Positions 1 to 9,188 of a stretch of DNA of 64,000 nucleotides are shown here, piece after piece. The notes under the pieces were generated by a model, which was not told the origin of the DNA, searched no databases, and saw only the letters and a list, made by a program, of their open reading frames with translations. Position numbers and translations under genes: made by a program. How positions within the stretch are numbered: the stretch's first letter is position 1; every line of letters starts with the position of its first letter. Source of the stretch: Tranzscheliella williamsii (Eukaryota > Basidiomycota > Ustilaginomycetes > Ustilaginales > Ustilaginaceae); NCBI GenBank assembly GCA_023212725.1, contig JALBYF010000010.1, positions 124,001-188,000 of the forward strand. The letters are read 5' to 3'.

Positions 1-1
1 G

Positions 2-886
2 GTCCGCGTCCTTGTTCGACGTGAAGGCGGCGGCGCTGGAAGCAGCGCATTGCCAAGCGGCAGCCATGCCGGCACGGGCGGTAGCGTTGCTCACCTCTCT
101 GCCACAGGCTCGCAGATCTTGTCACAGCAGCGGGAGTCTGGCCAACCGTCCAATGCGCTTGGAGCGCATCCGGTGAATTCGAGCGTCAGCGCCTCCAAAG
201 ACCCCGTTCTATCAGCCCTGAGAGGTCTGCGGCAGTACTATCTGTACGTGGCAGTGACTTCGCACGGCGGCTTGGATCCGATGAGCCCAATACCCGGCAT
301 GGCACATAATGCAGCCAGCGAAATGAAGCTGGATCTGATCGCAGATCTTTTCGAAGACATCGACTTTGGACAGGCGGTCATCTACTGTGCCAACGTCAAC
401 ACGCAGGAGGCGGTCATCTACAAGCTTGCCTCGAAGGGCATTGAAGCGCTAGGCCTGAATCGCGAGATGAACACCTACACCCGCCAGCAGACATTCTCCA
501 AGTTTCGATCGTCTGCATCGCAGTTTGGCACAAACACAATGCATGGCAGCGCGACGTTTGCGTCCCCGAACGGCTACATGGGCGTCGCGCCGGGAAGCCG
601 TGCTCGAAAGGCATTGGTGGTGTGCGACATGGCGGTAAACGCCAAGGACGTGCACCAGATCCCGCTGATCCTCTTCTACGACCTGCCACGCTCTGTGGAA
701 GAGTACAAAGACAAGATCAGTTGCGCTTCTGCCGGAGCCATGGCGAGACCGAGCGTCTGCGTCAACGTAGTGACCGCCTCTGGAGGCCCACGCGGCGATG
801 TGGAAATGCTCAGGACGCTCGAGTGCCACCTGGGCTGCAAGATGGCCGAACTACCCATGGACCCCAAGCAGATCCTCAACTTCTAG
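2..886 (+). CDS. Degenerate eIF4A-like DEAD-box helicase, C-terminal part (5' end outside window)
   Basis: The open frame runs from the window edge (frame of base 2) to TAG at 884-886, so only the second RecA-like domain is present. VRVLVRRE at the start and LRGLRQYYLYVAV further on match the eIF4A linker and the start of domain 2. KLDLIADLFEDIDFGQAVIYC corresponds to eIF4A '[21 protein letters not shown]', and NYDLP is conserved as FYDLP. Three low-complexity insertions interrupt the fold: after VRVLVRRE, after YLYVAV, and after FRSS. Motif V (DVxARGxDV in the family) reads DMAVNAKDV, and motif VI (HRIGRxGRxGR) reads DKISCASAGAMAR, so the arginine fingers are missing. The family unwinds RNA using ATP. 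With these losses I infer a non-catalytic or strongly diverged paralogue. The family call is good; the function is unknown. Confidence 0.7.
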   Translation, partial: VRVLVRREGGGAGSSALPSGSHAGTGGSVAHLSATGSQILSQQRESGQPSNALGAHPVNSSVSASKDPVLSALRGLRQYYLYVAVTSHGGLDPMSPIPGMAHNAASEMKLDLIADLFEDIDFGQAVIYCANVNTQEAVIYKLASKGIEALGLNREMNTYTRQQTFSKFRSSASQFGTNTMHGSATFASPNGYMGVAPGSRARKALVVCDMAVNAKDVHQIPLILFYDLPRSVEEYKDKISCASAGAMARPSVCVNVVTASGGPRGDVEMLRTLECHLGCKMAELPMDPKQILNF

Positions 887-1416
887 GCGCCCTCGATCCA
901 CTCTTCTTTATGCTCGTATGCCCCCTCAGCCACACTCTTCACGCCACCGTCTCTCCACTGCCCGCACCTCACAACCTCTTTCCGACTGACATTCGCGGAT
1001 ATGGCTTTGAGTTTCCTTTTCTCGGTTTTCTTCGTCCATAAGCCTGCCCGCAGGCACATGCCTTGTCTTCTATCGCATCCGTTCCCGTTGCTTGCTTCCT
1101 GCCGTAGATGCGACTTTCCGCCCCTTGATCGCACGCCGTTCCGCCCACATGCCCATCTCTGCATACTGTATCTTCACACACGCTCCGCCGCGCTGCCCGA
1201 ACGTAAGAATCTAGCATCGCGTTTCACATTGTTCTCTTTCGTGCATCGGGGCCGCCCCCGATGAGTTTCAGTGGTCTGGCGTCGGGATCGGGCCGGAGGA
1301 GCTTCGATTTCACATGGAAAGTCGGTACGCGCCAAAGTTGAGTGTGGAGCGGGTGTGTAAAAGGCCGGCGTTGTGTTGGAAGGTTCTTCGCGCCCACCAC
1401 GACAAGGACCTACAGG
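887..1416. other. Intergenic, two tandem plus-strand genes
   Basis: This 530-base gap lies between the helicase stop and the next likely ATG. It is pyrimidine-rich around 930-1060 and purine-rich from 1420 on. Apart from plausible 3' and 5' untranslated sequence, I see no RNA gene or repeat. Confidence 0.5.
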
Positions 1417-2484
1417 ATGGGCGAGGAGAATCGCGAAGGCAAGGGCAAAGCGAAGGTGCCAGGGGAGGGCTTGAGCGAGGGGGAGCGGGGGAAGGGGGGT
1501 GGAGATGGGGCTGGGGCTGCGCTGGCGCGTGCAGTGAGGAGCGGGATGGTGAGTGCGCAGCTTGGGTCGCTGCTCGCGGCGGGGGGTAAAGGGTTTGATG
1601 GGGGCGGGGTGGGGATGGCGGATGCGGGGCTGCGGGATTGGCTTGTTCAGGACTTGGTGTCTGCGGGGGCGGTGGCGGGGTCGTCGGCGGGTGGCGTGCG
1701 CGCGGGCTTCCGTTCGCGCGTGCCCGGAGATGGCGACGGCGAGCAGATGTTCGACGCCTTCGCCACGGGCGCCCCCCCGGCCGCGACGCACGCTGATGCC
1801 GGCCGCATCACGACCTACGCCGACCTCGACGCACCGCTGCACCGCGCCGTCCAAGCCGAGCGCCCCACCACCGACCCCACACCCCCGCCCCCACCCTCCA
1901 CCGACATCTTCACCCTCCTCGCCGCCGAAGATACCGCCCCCGCACCGACGCATCCCCCCCCGCCAGAGCTGCAAGAGGTCATGGCACAGTTCGAACCCGA
2001 GTATCGCCAGCCTTCACCCGCCGACGCCGCGTTCAGCCGCGATCAAGCCGCCATGCACCTCGCCCTCGCCCACGCCCACGCCGCACAGGCCCGCCACGAC
2101 GCCCTCGAACCCCGCCCAGACAACCCCGCCACCACGGAAGGCGTCTACGCCCCCACCCCCGCCCAAGCCCTCCACGCCGTTTTCGCAGGCCGCTCCGCCT
2201 CCACCACCACCAGGGCCGCCCCAGACCCCTCCGCAGACCCCTCCGCCCTGGTCGCCTCGATCACCCGCTACTTTGCAGCGACCACCTACGCAGACGACGT
2301 TTACGGCCTCCCCCCTCTCCTCTCGGAAACGATCCAGCAGGCTTCCGCCCCCGACACCGACGTTGACACGAGACAGACCGCCATCCGCAGACTAGAAAGC
2401 CTCTGGAACCACCTCGCCAACCGCCCGCCACAGGCGTCCGCTGACGCTGGCTGGGCCGACACGTGGCTCCGCTCCAACACATGA
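1417..2484 (+). CDS. Unrecognised Ala/Pro-rich protein, 355 aa
   Basis: The first ATG of a long open frame is at 1417, and TGA ends it at 2484. I do not recognise the family. The N-terminal third is Gly/Lys/Glu-rich (residues 1-60). The middle is rich in Pro, Ala and Thr (about residues 130-200), with a histidine/alanine-rich stretch near residues 215-235. The C-terminal 90 residues (SITRYFAATTYADDVYGLPP and onward) look the most globular and may form helices. No signal peptide or membrane segment is visible. The ORF is strongly GC-biased at third positions, like its neighbours, and long antisense frames across it are by-products of that bias. The gene is followed within 50 bases by the 3' end of the convergent phospholipase gene. 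It may be a fast-evolving lineage-specific protein. Confidence 0.55.
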   Translation: MGEENREGKGKAKVPGEGLSEGERGKGGGDGAGAALARAVRSGMVSAQLGSLLAAGGKGFDGGGVGMADAGLRDWLVQDLVSAGAVAGSSAGGVRAGFRSRVPGDGDGEQMFDAFATGAPPAATHADAGRITTYADLDAPLHRAVQAERPTTDPTPPPPPSTDIFTLLAAEDTAPAPTHPPPPELQEVMAQFEPEYRQPSPADAAFSRDQAAMHLALAHAHAAQARHDALEPRPDNPATTEGVYAPTPAQALHAVFAGRSASTTTRAAPDPSADPSALVASITRYFAATTYADDVYGLPPLLSETIQQASAPDTDVDTRQTAIRRLESLWNHLANRPPQASADAGWADTWLRSNT

Positions 2485-2524
2485 CACACCCCTGCGCGCA
2501 AGCCGCCTTTCAATGCTATTGGTA

Positions 2525-5500
2525 TCATCCCGTCGCTGCGCAGCGTGCATTGGTCTGTCGAGGTACGCGGAGGACGGGGTACGGGGAGGTTACGGGGGGT
2601 GGTGCTGCGGCGAGGCGGCGGGCCTTTTTGTCCTCGTACACGCGGCGCAGGACCTGGCGTATGGTGTGCAGAGCGTAGCGGTCGAGGTTGGCCTCGGCGG
2701 TGGCGAGCAGCGTGCGCACCTGCGCGGGCGTCCAGACGAGGTTGTACGAGTTGCTGAACCGCGACGTGCTCGGATCGTACGCGGCGTTGACCGCGTTCGG
2801 CAGCAGCGGGCAGTAGATCAGCCAGAGCGTCGAGCCGTCCGCCCGCCGCGTCCCGCGCAGCACGCGCGCGTACTGCCCGAGAAATGCCGCCTCCACCGCC
2901 TCCGCCGCCTCGTCCAGCCCAACGACCGGCGCCGCCGGCGTGAACTGGTGCGACTCGTCCACGAGATCCATGTCGCAGTCGTCGGCGAAGTTCTCGAGCC
3001 GCCGCATCGCCGACCCCGCCTGCACGTCTGAGGACGCATCGAACGCGAGGATCACGTCCACGCCCCGCTCCCGCCGCGCAAGGATGTGGTTCGGCAGGTT
3101 GTTCGACATGCCCGCGTCCATCAGCCGGATCCGCCCCTGGGACTCCCACGAAGGAGCCCCTTCCTCCTTGCTCATCCCCCCGTTCTGAGGACCGGGCTGG
3201 TGTTCATCCAGCCCCGTCTCGTTGCTGGCCCATTTCGACTCCGACCTCCGTTGGACAGCCCCCGCTGATGCAGGAAGCTTCACCTGAATGTCGTCCCAAT
3301 GGGTCGGTGCCGTGCGGCGGTTTTCCGAGTTCGGTCTAGCGGGCTCTATCGACACCTGCTCCCCACCATCGCCGGTCTGCTCCGCAAGCACGTTGGCGAC
3401 GACGTATTCGCCATCATGCGAGACACTGAGATGGAGCTTGGGTGCGGATCTGCTCAACCCGACCTTGGCCAGCCCTTGCTCTGAAAATTGCAGAAAAGGC
3501 TTCTTTGTCCGATACTCATAAGCTTCCAGCTGCGCAAGCTCGACGCCGTCCACCGGGCCACCCTCTGCAAATGGATCCCTCGTCTTGGTGACGCAGAGAT
3601 CTTTCCAAGCCACCACCCATCTGGGGTAGAGCGCTTTGTAGGCTGCTTCCTTTGCGCTCCACCGGACGGCCAAGTATCGCTGGAGAACGTCGTTGCTAAC
3701 CTCGTCGCCTGCGGCTTTGATCATGGTATTCCACTCCACAAGCTCTCGAGCGGAAAGAATACGATGAGCTAATCGAATAAGAGCCCGCGGTCGTCCCATC
3801 GCATGCGCTCTGAGCTTGCCGGGCGGTGGTTCCCGAGTGCTCCTCTGTACGTGTCTCTCGACCAGAGCCTGTATGCGGGGAAGGTGCAGGATATCGATGC
3901 CGACACCTAGCACCTTCGAGCGGATGGCCCCGGTCTTATCGTCCTTCTCCACAGGGCGCACATTGAGGCCGTAGAAAGGGTTGGGCTCGTCGCCGGCCCT
4001 GATCGGATTGCCCCACCTGCGTTCCCACCTCTTCATCCGGACAAAGTTGTTTAGCAGGAAGAGCATACGCGACATGGCTGTGCCTTGGGGCAAAGAGGCC
4101 AGCAAAGCGGATATGTAGCCGCTCAACGGGCCTGCGGGCGCGCTTGTACACTGGCCCAGGAGGAGAGAGAGGGAAGCTTCGGGCCTTCGGTCGAGCGACC
4201 GGCCCGAGACAAACGGCCGACCCCACGCCCAGGTGGGTATATACGCCTGAACATCAGCACTGCCCACTTCTAGGGGCGAAGCTTCGAACCACTGAAAGAA
4301 GCCTTTGGCAACCGGTTCGGACATGTAATCGGATTGCTTATCGTGCGAACGCCTTGCCGTGAGGTTTATCGCCGCCAGCGCCATCGCGTCCTCGTCTGAC
4401 TTTTTTTCGTGAGGTTGCTGGCGCTCGACTAAGGCTTTGGAGCTGGCCGTCTGATGCTGCGCCAGAGCTCTTTTAGGCGGCTGACCCTTACTTAGAGATG
4501 AGTCGGTGTGAGGCCGGACCCCTGCAGCGTTCCGGGGCGCGATGCGGACAGCCGTAAAAATAGGCATCGGTTCGGCTCCTACGTTGATCCCCGATCGTGT
4601 CCATATCTTTGAGAATTGAAAGGTCGCCCGACTAAGGCGGGCACGCGGCTCACGGGAAAGGAGCTGGTAGGTCGTGGTTAGCGTTGCGTAGAGGTCCATG
4701 ATCCCCAGTCCTACAATACCGGCACGTGCCTTCCTGAGAAGCGGACCAAGGAGAAAATAGACACCGCGGCTGCTCCTAGCCACCGTGTCCAGAGCATGTA
4801 GGCTCATGGGATGTGTAAGCTCGCTCGCAGTAGCGAGATAATGGCGGACAAGGCGTTGGGCATCCTGATAGGCAATCGTATAAAAAGCTGCAAGAGCCCA
4901 GCAGCTACCGCTTACACCAGCAGCCCATGTGATGCAGTCCCACAAGCCAGAACGCTTGGAGGCAGCGATAAAGGCGACAAAGCCGTACATGGCACGATAT
5001 CCTCCGCCCGAACCGCCAAGGGCCACCAAGGGTACATCTCGGGCGTCGACATTCTCGATCGCCGGGAGTTGCAGAAACTCGCGTAATGCATCCTTGCCAT
5101 CGCTCGAGATCCGCTTTTGCCGCTTCTTGATGAATTCAACCTCGTCGCGGTGCAATGCTGAAGACCTGCGAACCCTGGCGTCCCATTGCAGCTCAGGGAA
5201 AGTCTTGAGGTCGGTCGCATCGGCTTTCAGCAGCTGGCGGACTTGGGCAAGATCCTTAGCCCGCTGTGACCACCGCTTGACCAAAGACCTGAACCAGGAT
5301 TGGCCGGACTGCCTCCCGAGGAGGTCAGGCGAGACGACGACTTCCGTTGGTTGGGAGCTCTCGCGTTCTGCCACCGCATGAACAGAAGTGGACGTACCAC
5401 GAGCAGTGTGTGCGTCATAGTCTATTGGCACTATCCTTGGTCCTACTCTTGTGCTGCTAATGTGATATTTGTCGAGTTGCAGGCGTCGACCTGCCTGGGG

Positions 5501-5611
5501 AATACGAGAAGAGACCGGCGCAGCCTGGAAGAGGGTGACGAGCGAGCAGAGACAGTAGACTTTCACGTATAGATACGTTGGGGATTGACGTATGCTAGTG
5601 AGGATGGGCAT
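2525..5611 (-). CDS. cPLA2/lysophospholipase-type enzyme with nested AcpS-type phosphopantetheinyl transferase domain, 1028 aa
   Basis: A single uninterrupted frame. The first ATG is at 5611; the frame is open above it but only non-ATG codons occur there. The N-terminus (residues 1-35) is hydrophobic with basic residues and no acid, so it could be a signal peptide or a mitochondrial presequence. The cPLA2 catalytic region shows GGSGGGYRAM (Gly-rich oxyanion loop with Arg), GVSGS with nucleophile Ser234, and MDAGMSNNLP with Asp832, the Ser/Asp dyad of the family. Between the two halves, about residues 566-742, sits a full AcpS-like domain: GVGIDILHLPRI (Asp573), WSAKEAAYKAL (Glu655) and LSVSHDGEYVV. 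Asp and Glu in these motifs bind Mg2+ in AcpS, which transfers phosphopantetheine from CoA to acyl carrier protein. Both active sites look intact. The gene diverges from the COX16-ERV1 gene. Which compartment it acts in is unknown. Confidence 0.85.
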   Translation of the reverse strand: MPILTSIRQSPTYLYVKVYCLCSLVTLFQAAPVSSRIPQAGRRLQLDKYHISSTRVGPRIVPIDYDAHTARGTSTSVHAVAERESSQPTEVVVSPDLLGRQSGQSWFRSLVKRWSQRAKDLAQVRQLLKADATDLKTFPELQWDARVRRSSALHRDEVEFIKKRQKRISSDGKDALREFLQLPAIENVDARDVPLVALGGSGGGYRAMYGFVAFIAASKRSGLWDCITWAAGVSGSCWALAAFYTIAYQDAQRLVRHYLATASELTHPMSLHALDTVARSSRGVYFLLGPLLRKARAGIVGLGIMDLYATLTTTYQLLSREPRARLSRATFQFSKIWTRSGINVGAEPMPIFTAVRIAPRNAAGVRPHTDSSLSKGQPPKRALAQHQTASSKALVERQQPHEKKSDEDAMALAAINLTARRSHDKQSDYMSEPVAKGFFQWFEASPLEVGSADVQAYIPTWAWGRPFVSGRSLDRRPEASLSLLLGQCTSAPAGPLSGYISALLASLPQGTAMSRMLFLLNNFVRMKRWERRWGNPIRAGDEPNPFYGLNVRPVEKDDKTGAIRSKVLGVGIDILHLPRIQALVERHVQRSTREPPPGKLRAHAMGRPRALIRLAHRILSARELVEWNTMIKAAGDEVSNDVLQRYLAVRWSAKEAAYKALYPRWVVAWKDLCVTKTRDPFAEGGPVDGVELAQLEAYEYRTKKPFLQFSEQGLAKVGLSRSAPKLHLSVSHDGEYVVANVLAEQTGDGGEQVSIEPARPNSENRRTAPTHWDDIQVKLPASAGAVQRRSESKWASNETGLDEHQPGPQNGGMSKEEGAPSWESQGRIRLMDAGMSNNLPNHILARRERGVDVILAFDASSDVQAGSAMRRLENFADDCDMDLVDESHQFTPAAPVVGLDEAAEAVEAAFLGQYARVLRGTRRADGSTLWLIYCPLLPNAVNAAYDPSTSRFSNSYNLVWTPAQVRTLLATAEANLDRYALHTIRQVLRRVYEDKKARRLAAAPPPVTSPYPVLRVPRQTNARCAATG

Positions 5612-5936
5612 ATCCGCCGGCTGGCCCACATGCTCAGGCGCGTAGTAGAGGTGACGACGAGCTCGAGATAGTATTAGCGGCTGTATAGTCGTGGTATAGT
5701 GGATGGCTGGTAAGGGTCGCGGCAAAGGTGGTCTGTAGGAACGTGTTCGCTAAAGTTGATACTTCAGGCATTGGCTGTTCACGTTTTGATTACCGCCTTC
5801 AGGGTCCAAACGAAGAAGCCACGACGTTACACTTTTTGCTTCGGGACCCGGACGGCAATTGGCGCAGCGTCTTGGCAATTCGCAATATCGGTGCCACCCA
5901 GTGAACCTTCATCATCAACTTCGCCGAGGGATCGAG
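5612..5936. promoter_or_regulatory. Divergent promoter region between the phospholipase-PPTase and COX16-ERV1 genes
   Basis: There are 325 bases between the two ATGs, which point away from each other. The region must hold both 5' leaders and probably both promoters. I see no clear TATA element or long repeat. The assignment rests on geometry only. Confidence 0.5.
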
Positions 5937-7075
5937 ATGCCGACATTTGAATCAAAGCCATTGCGAAGGCCGCCGTCGTTTCTGGCGAGCCTGGCACCGA
6001 AAGTACGACAACGGCCAGTGCTCTTTTTCGGATTGCCATTCGTGATCACTATGGTGGGGGCGAGCTTCGGGCTGAGTACGCTGACGCAGACCCGATACGA
6101 CTACAATGCGACCAAAGTGCAGGCAATCTCAAAGGAGGAAGAGCTGAGGATGAAGAAGGACCGCAAGAGGGTCGACATCCGGGAAGAGTATTTCGTGAGT
6201 AGCGCATTCGCTAGTGAGCTCGCCAGTTGAAGAGACAAGCTACTAATCGCAATGCCCTTTGTATTTCGGCCGCGTGACAGAAACTGCAATCGAAACAAGA
6301 CGAGTTAGACGACTGGGAGCCAAAGCGGATCGAGCGGCCAGAAGGGGTGGCAGACTGGGGAGTGGTGCCCACCTCGTATCGCTCGGTGGAAGCGGAACCA
6401 CTGGCAGGAGCGGATGCGGACAAGGAAAGACGAACCGGCTTCAGCGTAGAGACGGTCAAGCCATCGCAAAAGCAGGGCAAGGTGGTTCTGGGTCCGGATG
6501 GAAAACCGTGTCGAGCTTGCAACTCGAAGCTTGCCTTCTCAGCAGCCATGAAAGGTACAAAGATGCCTTCTGCTGCTGCTGCTGCTCCTCTGGCCGATGG
6601 GAGGCAATCAGAAAGCCGTGCTGGTGCCGCTGCCGGTGCTGCGGCTTCGCTCGCAGGGGCAAGTTTGTCAAACAGGAGTGAAAGCAACGTGGAATGCCCG
6701 CCAGATGGTGAAGAGCTGGGTCGATCGACGTGGACCTTCCTCCATTCGGCAGCGTCGTATTTCCCCAACGATCCGTCTTCACAACAGCAGACATCCATGC
6801 TAGCGCTGCTGCGCTCTCTTCCTGATGTCTACCCGTGCCTGCCGTGCGCCGAGGCGCTCAAAGAAGAATACACACGAGAGGATCAAGACGGCGGCTGGGA
6901 GGAGAAGAGTCTCAGACTTAAGCAGGCTGTCCGGTCGGGACCGTCGCTGCGCAGATGGCTGTGTGGGATCCACAACGAAGTCAACCAACGACTTGGCAAG
7001 GCGCCATTCCCCTGCTCCGAAGCCAAACTCTCCGAACGATGGCTCGACGGTCCTGCCGACGGCAGCTGCGACTGA
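5937..7075 (+). CDS. COX16-ERV1: COX16-ERV1 fusion protein, two exons, 350 aa
   Basis: Exon 1 is 5937-6194 (86 codons). The intron is 6195-6280 (GTGAGT donor, TACTAAT branch site near 6241, ACAG acceptor, phase 0). Exon 2 is 6281-7075. Exon 1 is a complete COX16 N-terminal half: a membrane segment at about residues 27-49, then KKDRKRVDIREEYF. Exon 2 first completes COX16 (KLQSKQDELDDWEPKRIERP) and then continues in frame into an Erv1/ALR sulfhydryl oxidase. The Erv1 part has a shuttle CRAC (Cys163, Cys166) in GKPCRACN, GRSTWTFLH, the active-site CLPC (Cys272, Cys275), HNEVNQRLGK between the structural Cys314 and Cys331, and a terminal DGSCD like yeast Erv1. COX16 assembles cytochrome c oxidase in the inner membrane. 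Erv1 reoxidises Mia40 in the intermembrane space using FAD. The first ATG inside exon 2 lies after CRAC, so a separate ERV1 start would lose the shuttle cysteines. Confidence 0.88.
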
Positions 7076-8061
7076 GCCGCGACTGAAGCACGACTAGCCA
7101 TCCCCACCATAGCCAGGGCTGCGCCGTGATATTTGTACTTGTACTTTCAGCATAGTCATCACCTCCCCTCCTTGCAAATGCGAAATACTATTTTCTAAGG
7201 CTCTCTCTATCGGCGCGGACATCGTGTAGGGTCGGGCCCGATCAAGGTGCAGAAAGATAGACTTGCAAGCGACTTGCAGTGGCGCGGCGCGTGAAATCGC
7301 TGCCCTGCATCAAATAGCTAATGAAGCCCTCTATGATTGGATGGCTAGACGCTTAGCTATGGAACAATTGTGAATGCAGCCATTCCAGTACGGCGCTAGA
7401 CGCTGACCGGTTCAGCGTGAACAGAACAACCGACGACGATGCCACCGGCCATTTGCAGCACCTAGATTTGCCCCGCTCGTCGTACGGTCGCTGACTCGAG
7501 TAGATCTGCCTTCGAGCTTGGCAGGCGATGCCGTTTTCATCTGGGGGAATCTGCAGTGATTTGAATAATCTGATCATCGTTGTAGAGCGGCTCAAGCTGC
7601 GTTGGCGGCAGCTTTCAAATTCAATTGTGAACTCAACCAGCGGCGCATCAGCGACGGCTTGTCCGAATTGTATGTCCGTGGCATTTTCCGCTCTCTTAAG
7701 TGGCCGAGGCAAAGCCACGCCTACTAACAGCCAACAGAGAGTGAGGCGATGGGAAGAACTTTATCACTGTGTGTGACTATGACTATGCGATGCAGGCGAA
7801 TCAGATGCATGTCGCCGTCAGAAGACGGGCACTTCAGCCGCTTCGGTAGGTGCCATGGCCGGCTCCTTCCCACCTCCGGTTCCCGCAGCTTCTTTTGTCT
7901 GCCCCGCAACCCCTCCTTTCCCTCTTTATCTTACTTCGGTCTCTTCCTCACCATATTCTCTTTTTCCTTCTTCCGCGTCGTATTGCATTTCACTTTCAGT
8001 ACCTCTTCCTGCTCGCGCATCGCCCGTATCTACTTCCCCTAGGTCGATCGACAATATCAGA
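7076..8061. other. Intergenic and leader of the carnitine carrier gene
   Basis: About 1 kb. The left two thirds hold only short chance ORFs. From about 7890 to 8030 the plus strand is a dense pyrimidine tract (runs of CTTC, CCTTTCCCTCTTT), a common leader or initiator feature of highly expressed fungal genes. An ATG at 7855 opens a frame that joins the carrier ATG at 8062 without a stop. Confidence 0.5.
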
Positions 8062-9188
8062 ATGGCGGACGACCAGGCCTCCTCTGCCATCAAGGGCGAG
8101 GAGTTTGAGCAGAAGAAGCAAGCCACATCCTCCCTCAAGTCGTTCCTTTCCGGTGGCTTTGGTGGTACCTGTTCCGTACTGGTCGGACACCCCTTCGATC
8201 TTACGAAAACACGACTGCAAACGGCAGCGGATGGCACCTACACCGGCGGTCTCGACGTCGTGCGGAAAACCCTCAAGGCTGATGGTATCCGAGGGTGAGT
8301 GGCTGTAGACCCCTGCGATTGCTCCTCTGTTGTTGAATTTTGCCTGCTGACCTGTTCTCATCTGCACCTGTCGATCGTTTCGGTAGTTTGTATCGTGGAA
8401 TGGGCCCGCCTTTGATCGGTGTCACACCCATCTTTGCGCTTTCCTTCTGGTCCTACGATATGGGCAAAAAGCTCGTCTACTCCATGACGCCCAGTCGAAC
8501 CGATCCCAAGCTCTCGCTTCCTGAACTGGCGTTCGCAGGCTTCTTCAGCGCCATCCCAACGACCCTGGTTGCAGGTCCCGCCGAGCGAGTCAAGGTTCTC
8601 CTTCAACTCCAGGGACAGAGCGGCAGCACCGGCCCGGTGTACAACGGACCTGTAGATGTGGTCCGACAGCTGTACAAGGAAGGTGGTCTCAAGTCCATCT
8701 TCCGCGGTACCGGAGCGACGCTTGCGCGAGACGGCCCTGGAAGCGCTGCCTACTTCTGCGCTTACGAAGCATCCAAGCGAATGCTAACCCCCGCTGGGCA
8801 AGATCCTAACCAGCTCAACTTCCTCAACGTGCTCACCGCTGGCGGTCTCGCCGGTATGGCCATGTGGGGTCTTGCCATTCCCCCCGATGTCATCAAGTCT
8901 CGCTACCAAGGCGCTCCTCACGGCACCTATACGGGCTTCCTTGATTGCGCGCGCAAGACCATCGCCAAGGACGGTGTCAAGGCTCTCTTCAAGGGCTTCG
9001 GCCCTGCCATGGCCAGAGCCTTCCCTGCCAACGCTGCTACTTTCGTAAGTAGCCCAGATCCGGACCCGTCCCTGCTCTGCGCTTGTCCACTTGCTGACCT
9101 CTTGTTATCTTGCCCGTCTGCGCTCGTCTGCTGCGCTGCACAGCTCGGTGTCGAAGTATCGCTGGCTGCCATGGACAAGGCGTTCTAA
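8062..9188 (+). CDS. CRC1: Mitochondrial carnitine/acylcarnitine carrier, three exons, 311 aa
   Basis: Exons are 8062-8294, 8387-9044 and 9144-9188. The introns (8295-8386 and 9045-9143) have GTGAGT and GTAAGT donors and AG acceptors. Three mitochondrial-carrier repeats carry the signatures PFDLTK, PAERVK and PPDVIK. The third repeat, IPPDVIKSRYQGAPHGTY, and the ending RAFPANAATFLGVE match the carnitine/acylcarnitine translocase subfamily (Crc1 of yeast, AcuH of Aspergillus) closely. The protein exchanges acylcarnitine for free carnitine across the inner membrane and links peroxisomal or cytosolic fatty-acid breakdown to mitochondria. The length is typical for the family. Intron 2 is 99 nt with no stop in frame, so a transcript retaining it would still encode the same C-terminus with 33 extra residues. 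Confidence 0.92.

Noticed and set aside
1174..1974. 266-codon antisense ORF across the Ala/Pro-rich gene
   Set aside because: A typical shadow of a GC-rich third-position gene; the His/Arg/Pro-rich translation has no domain.
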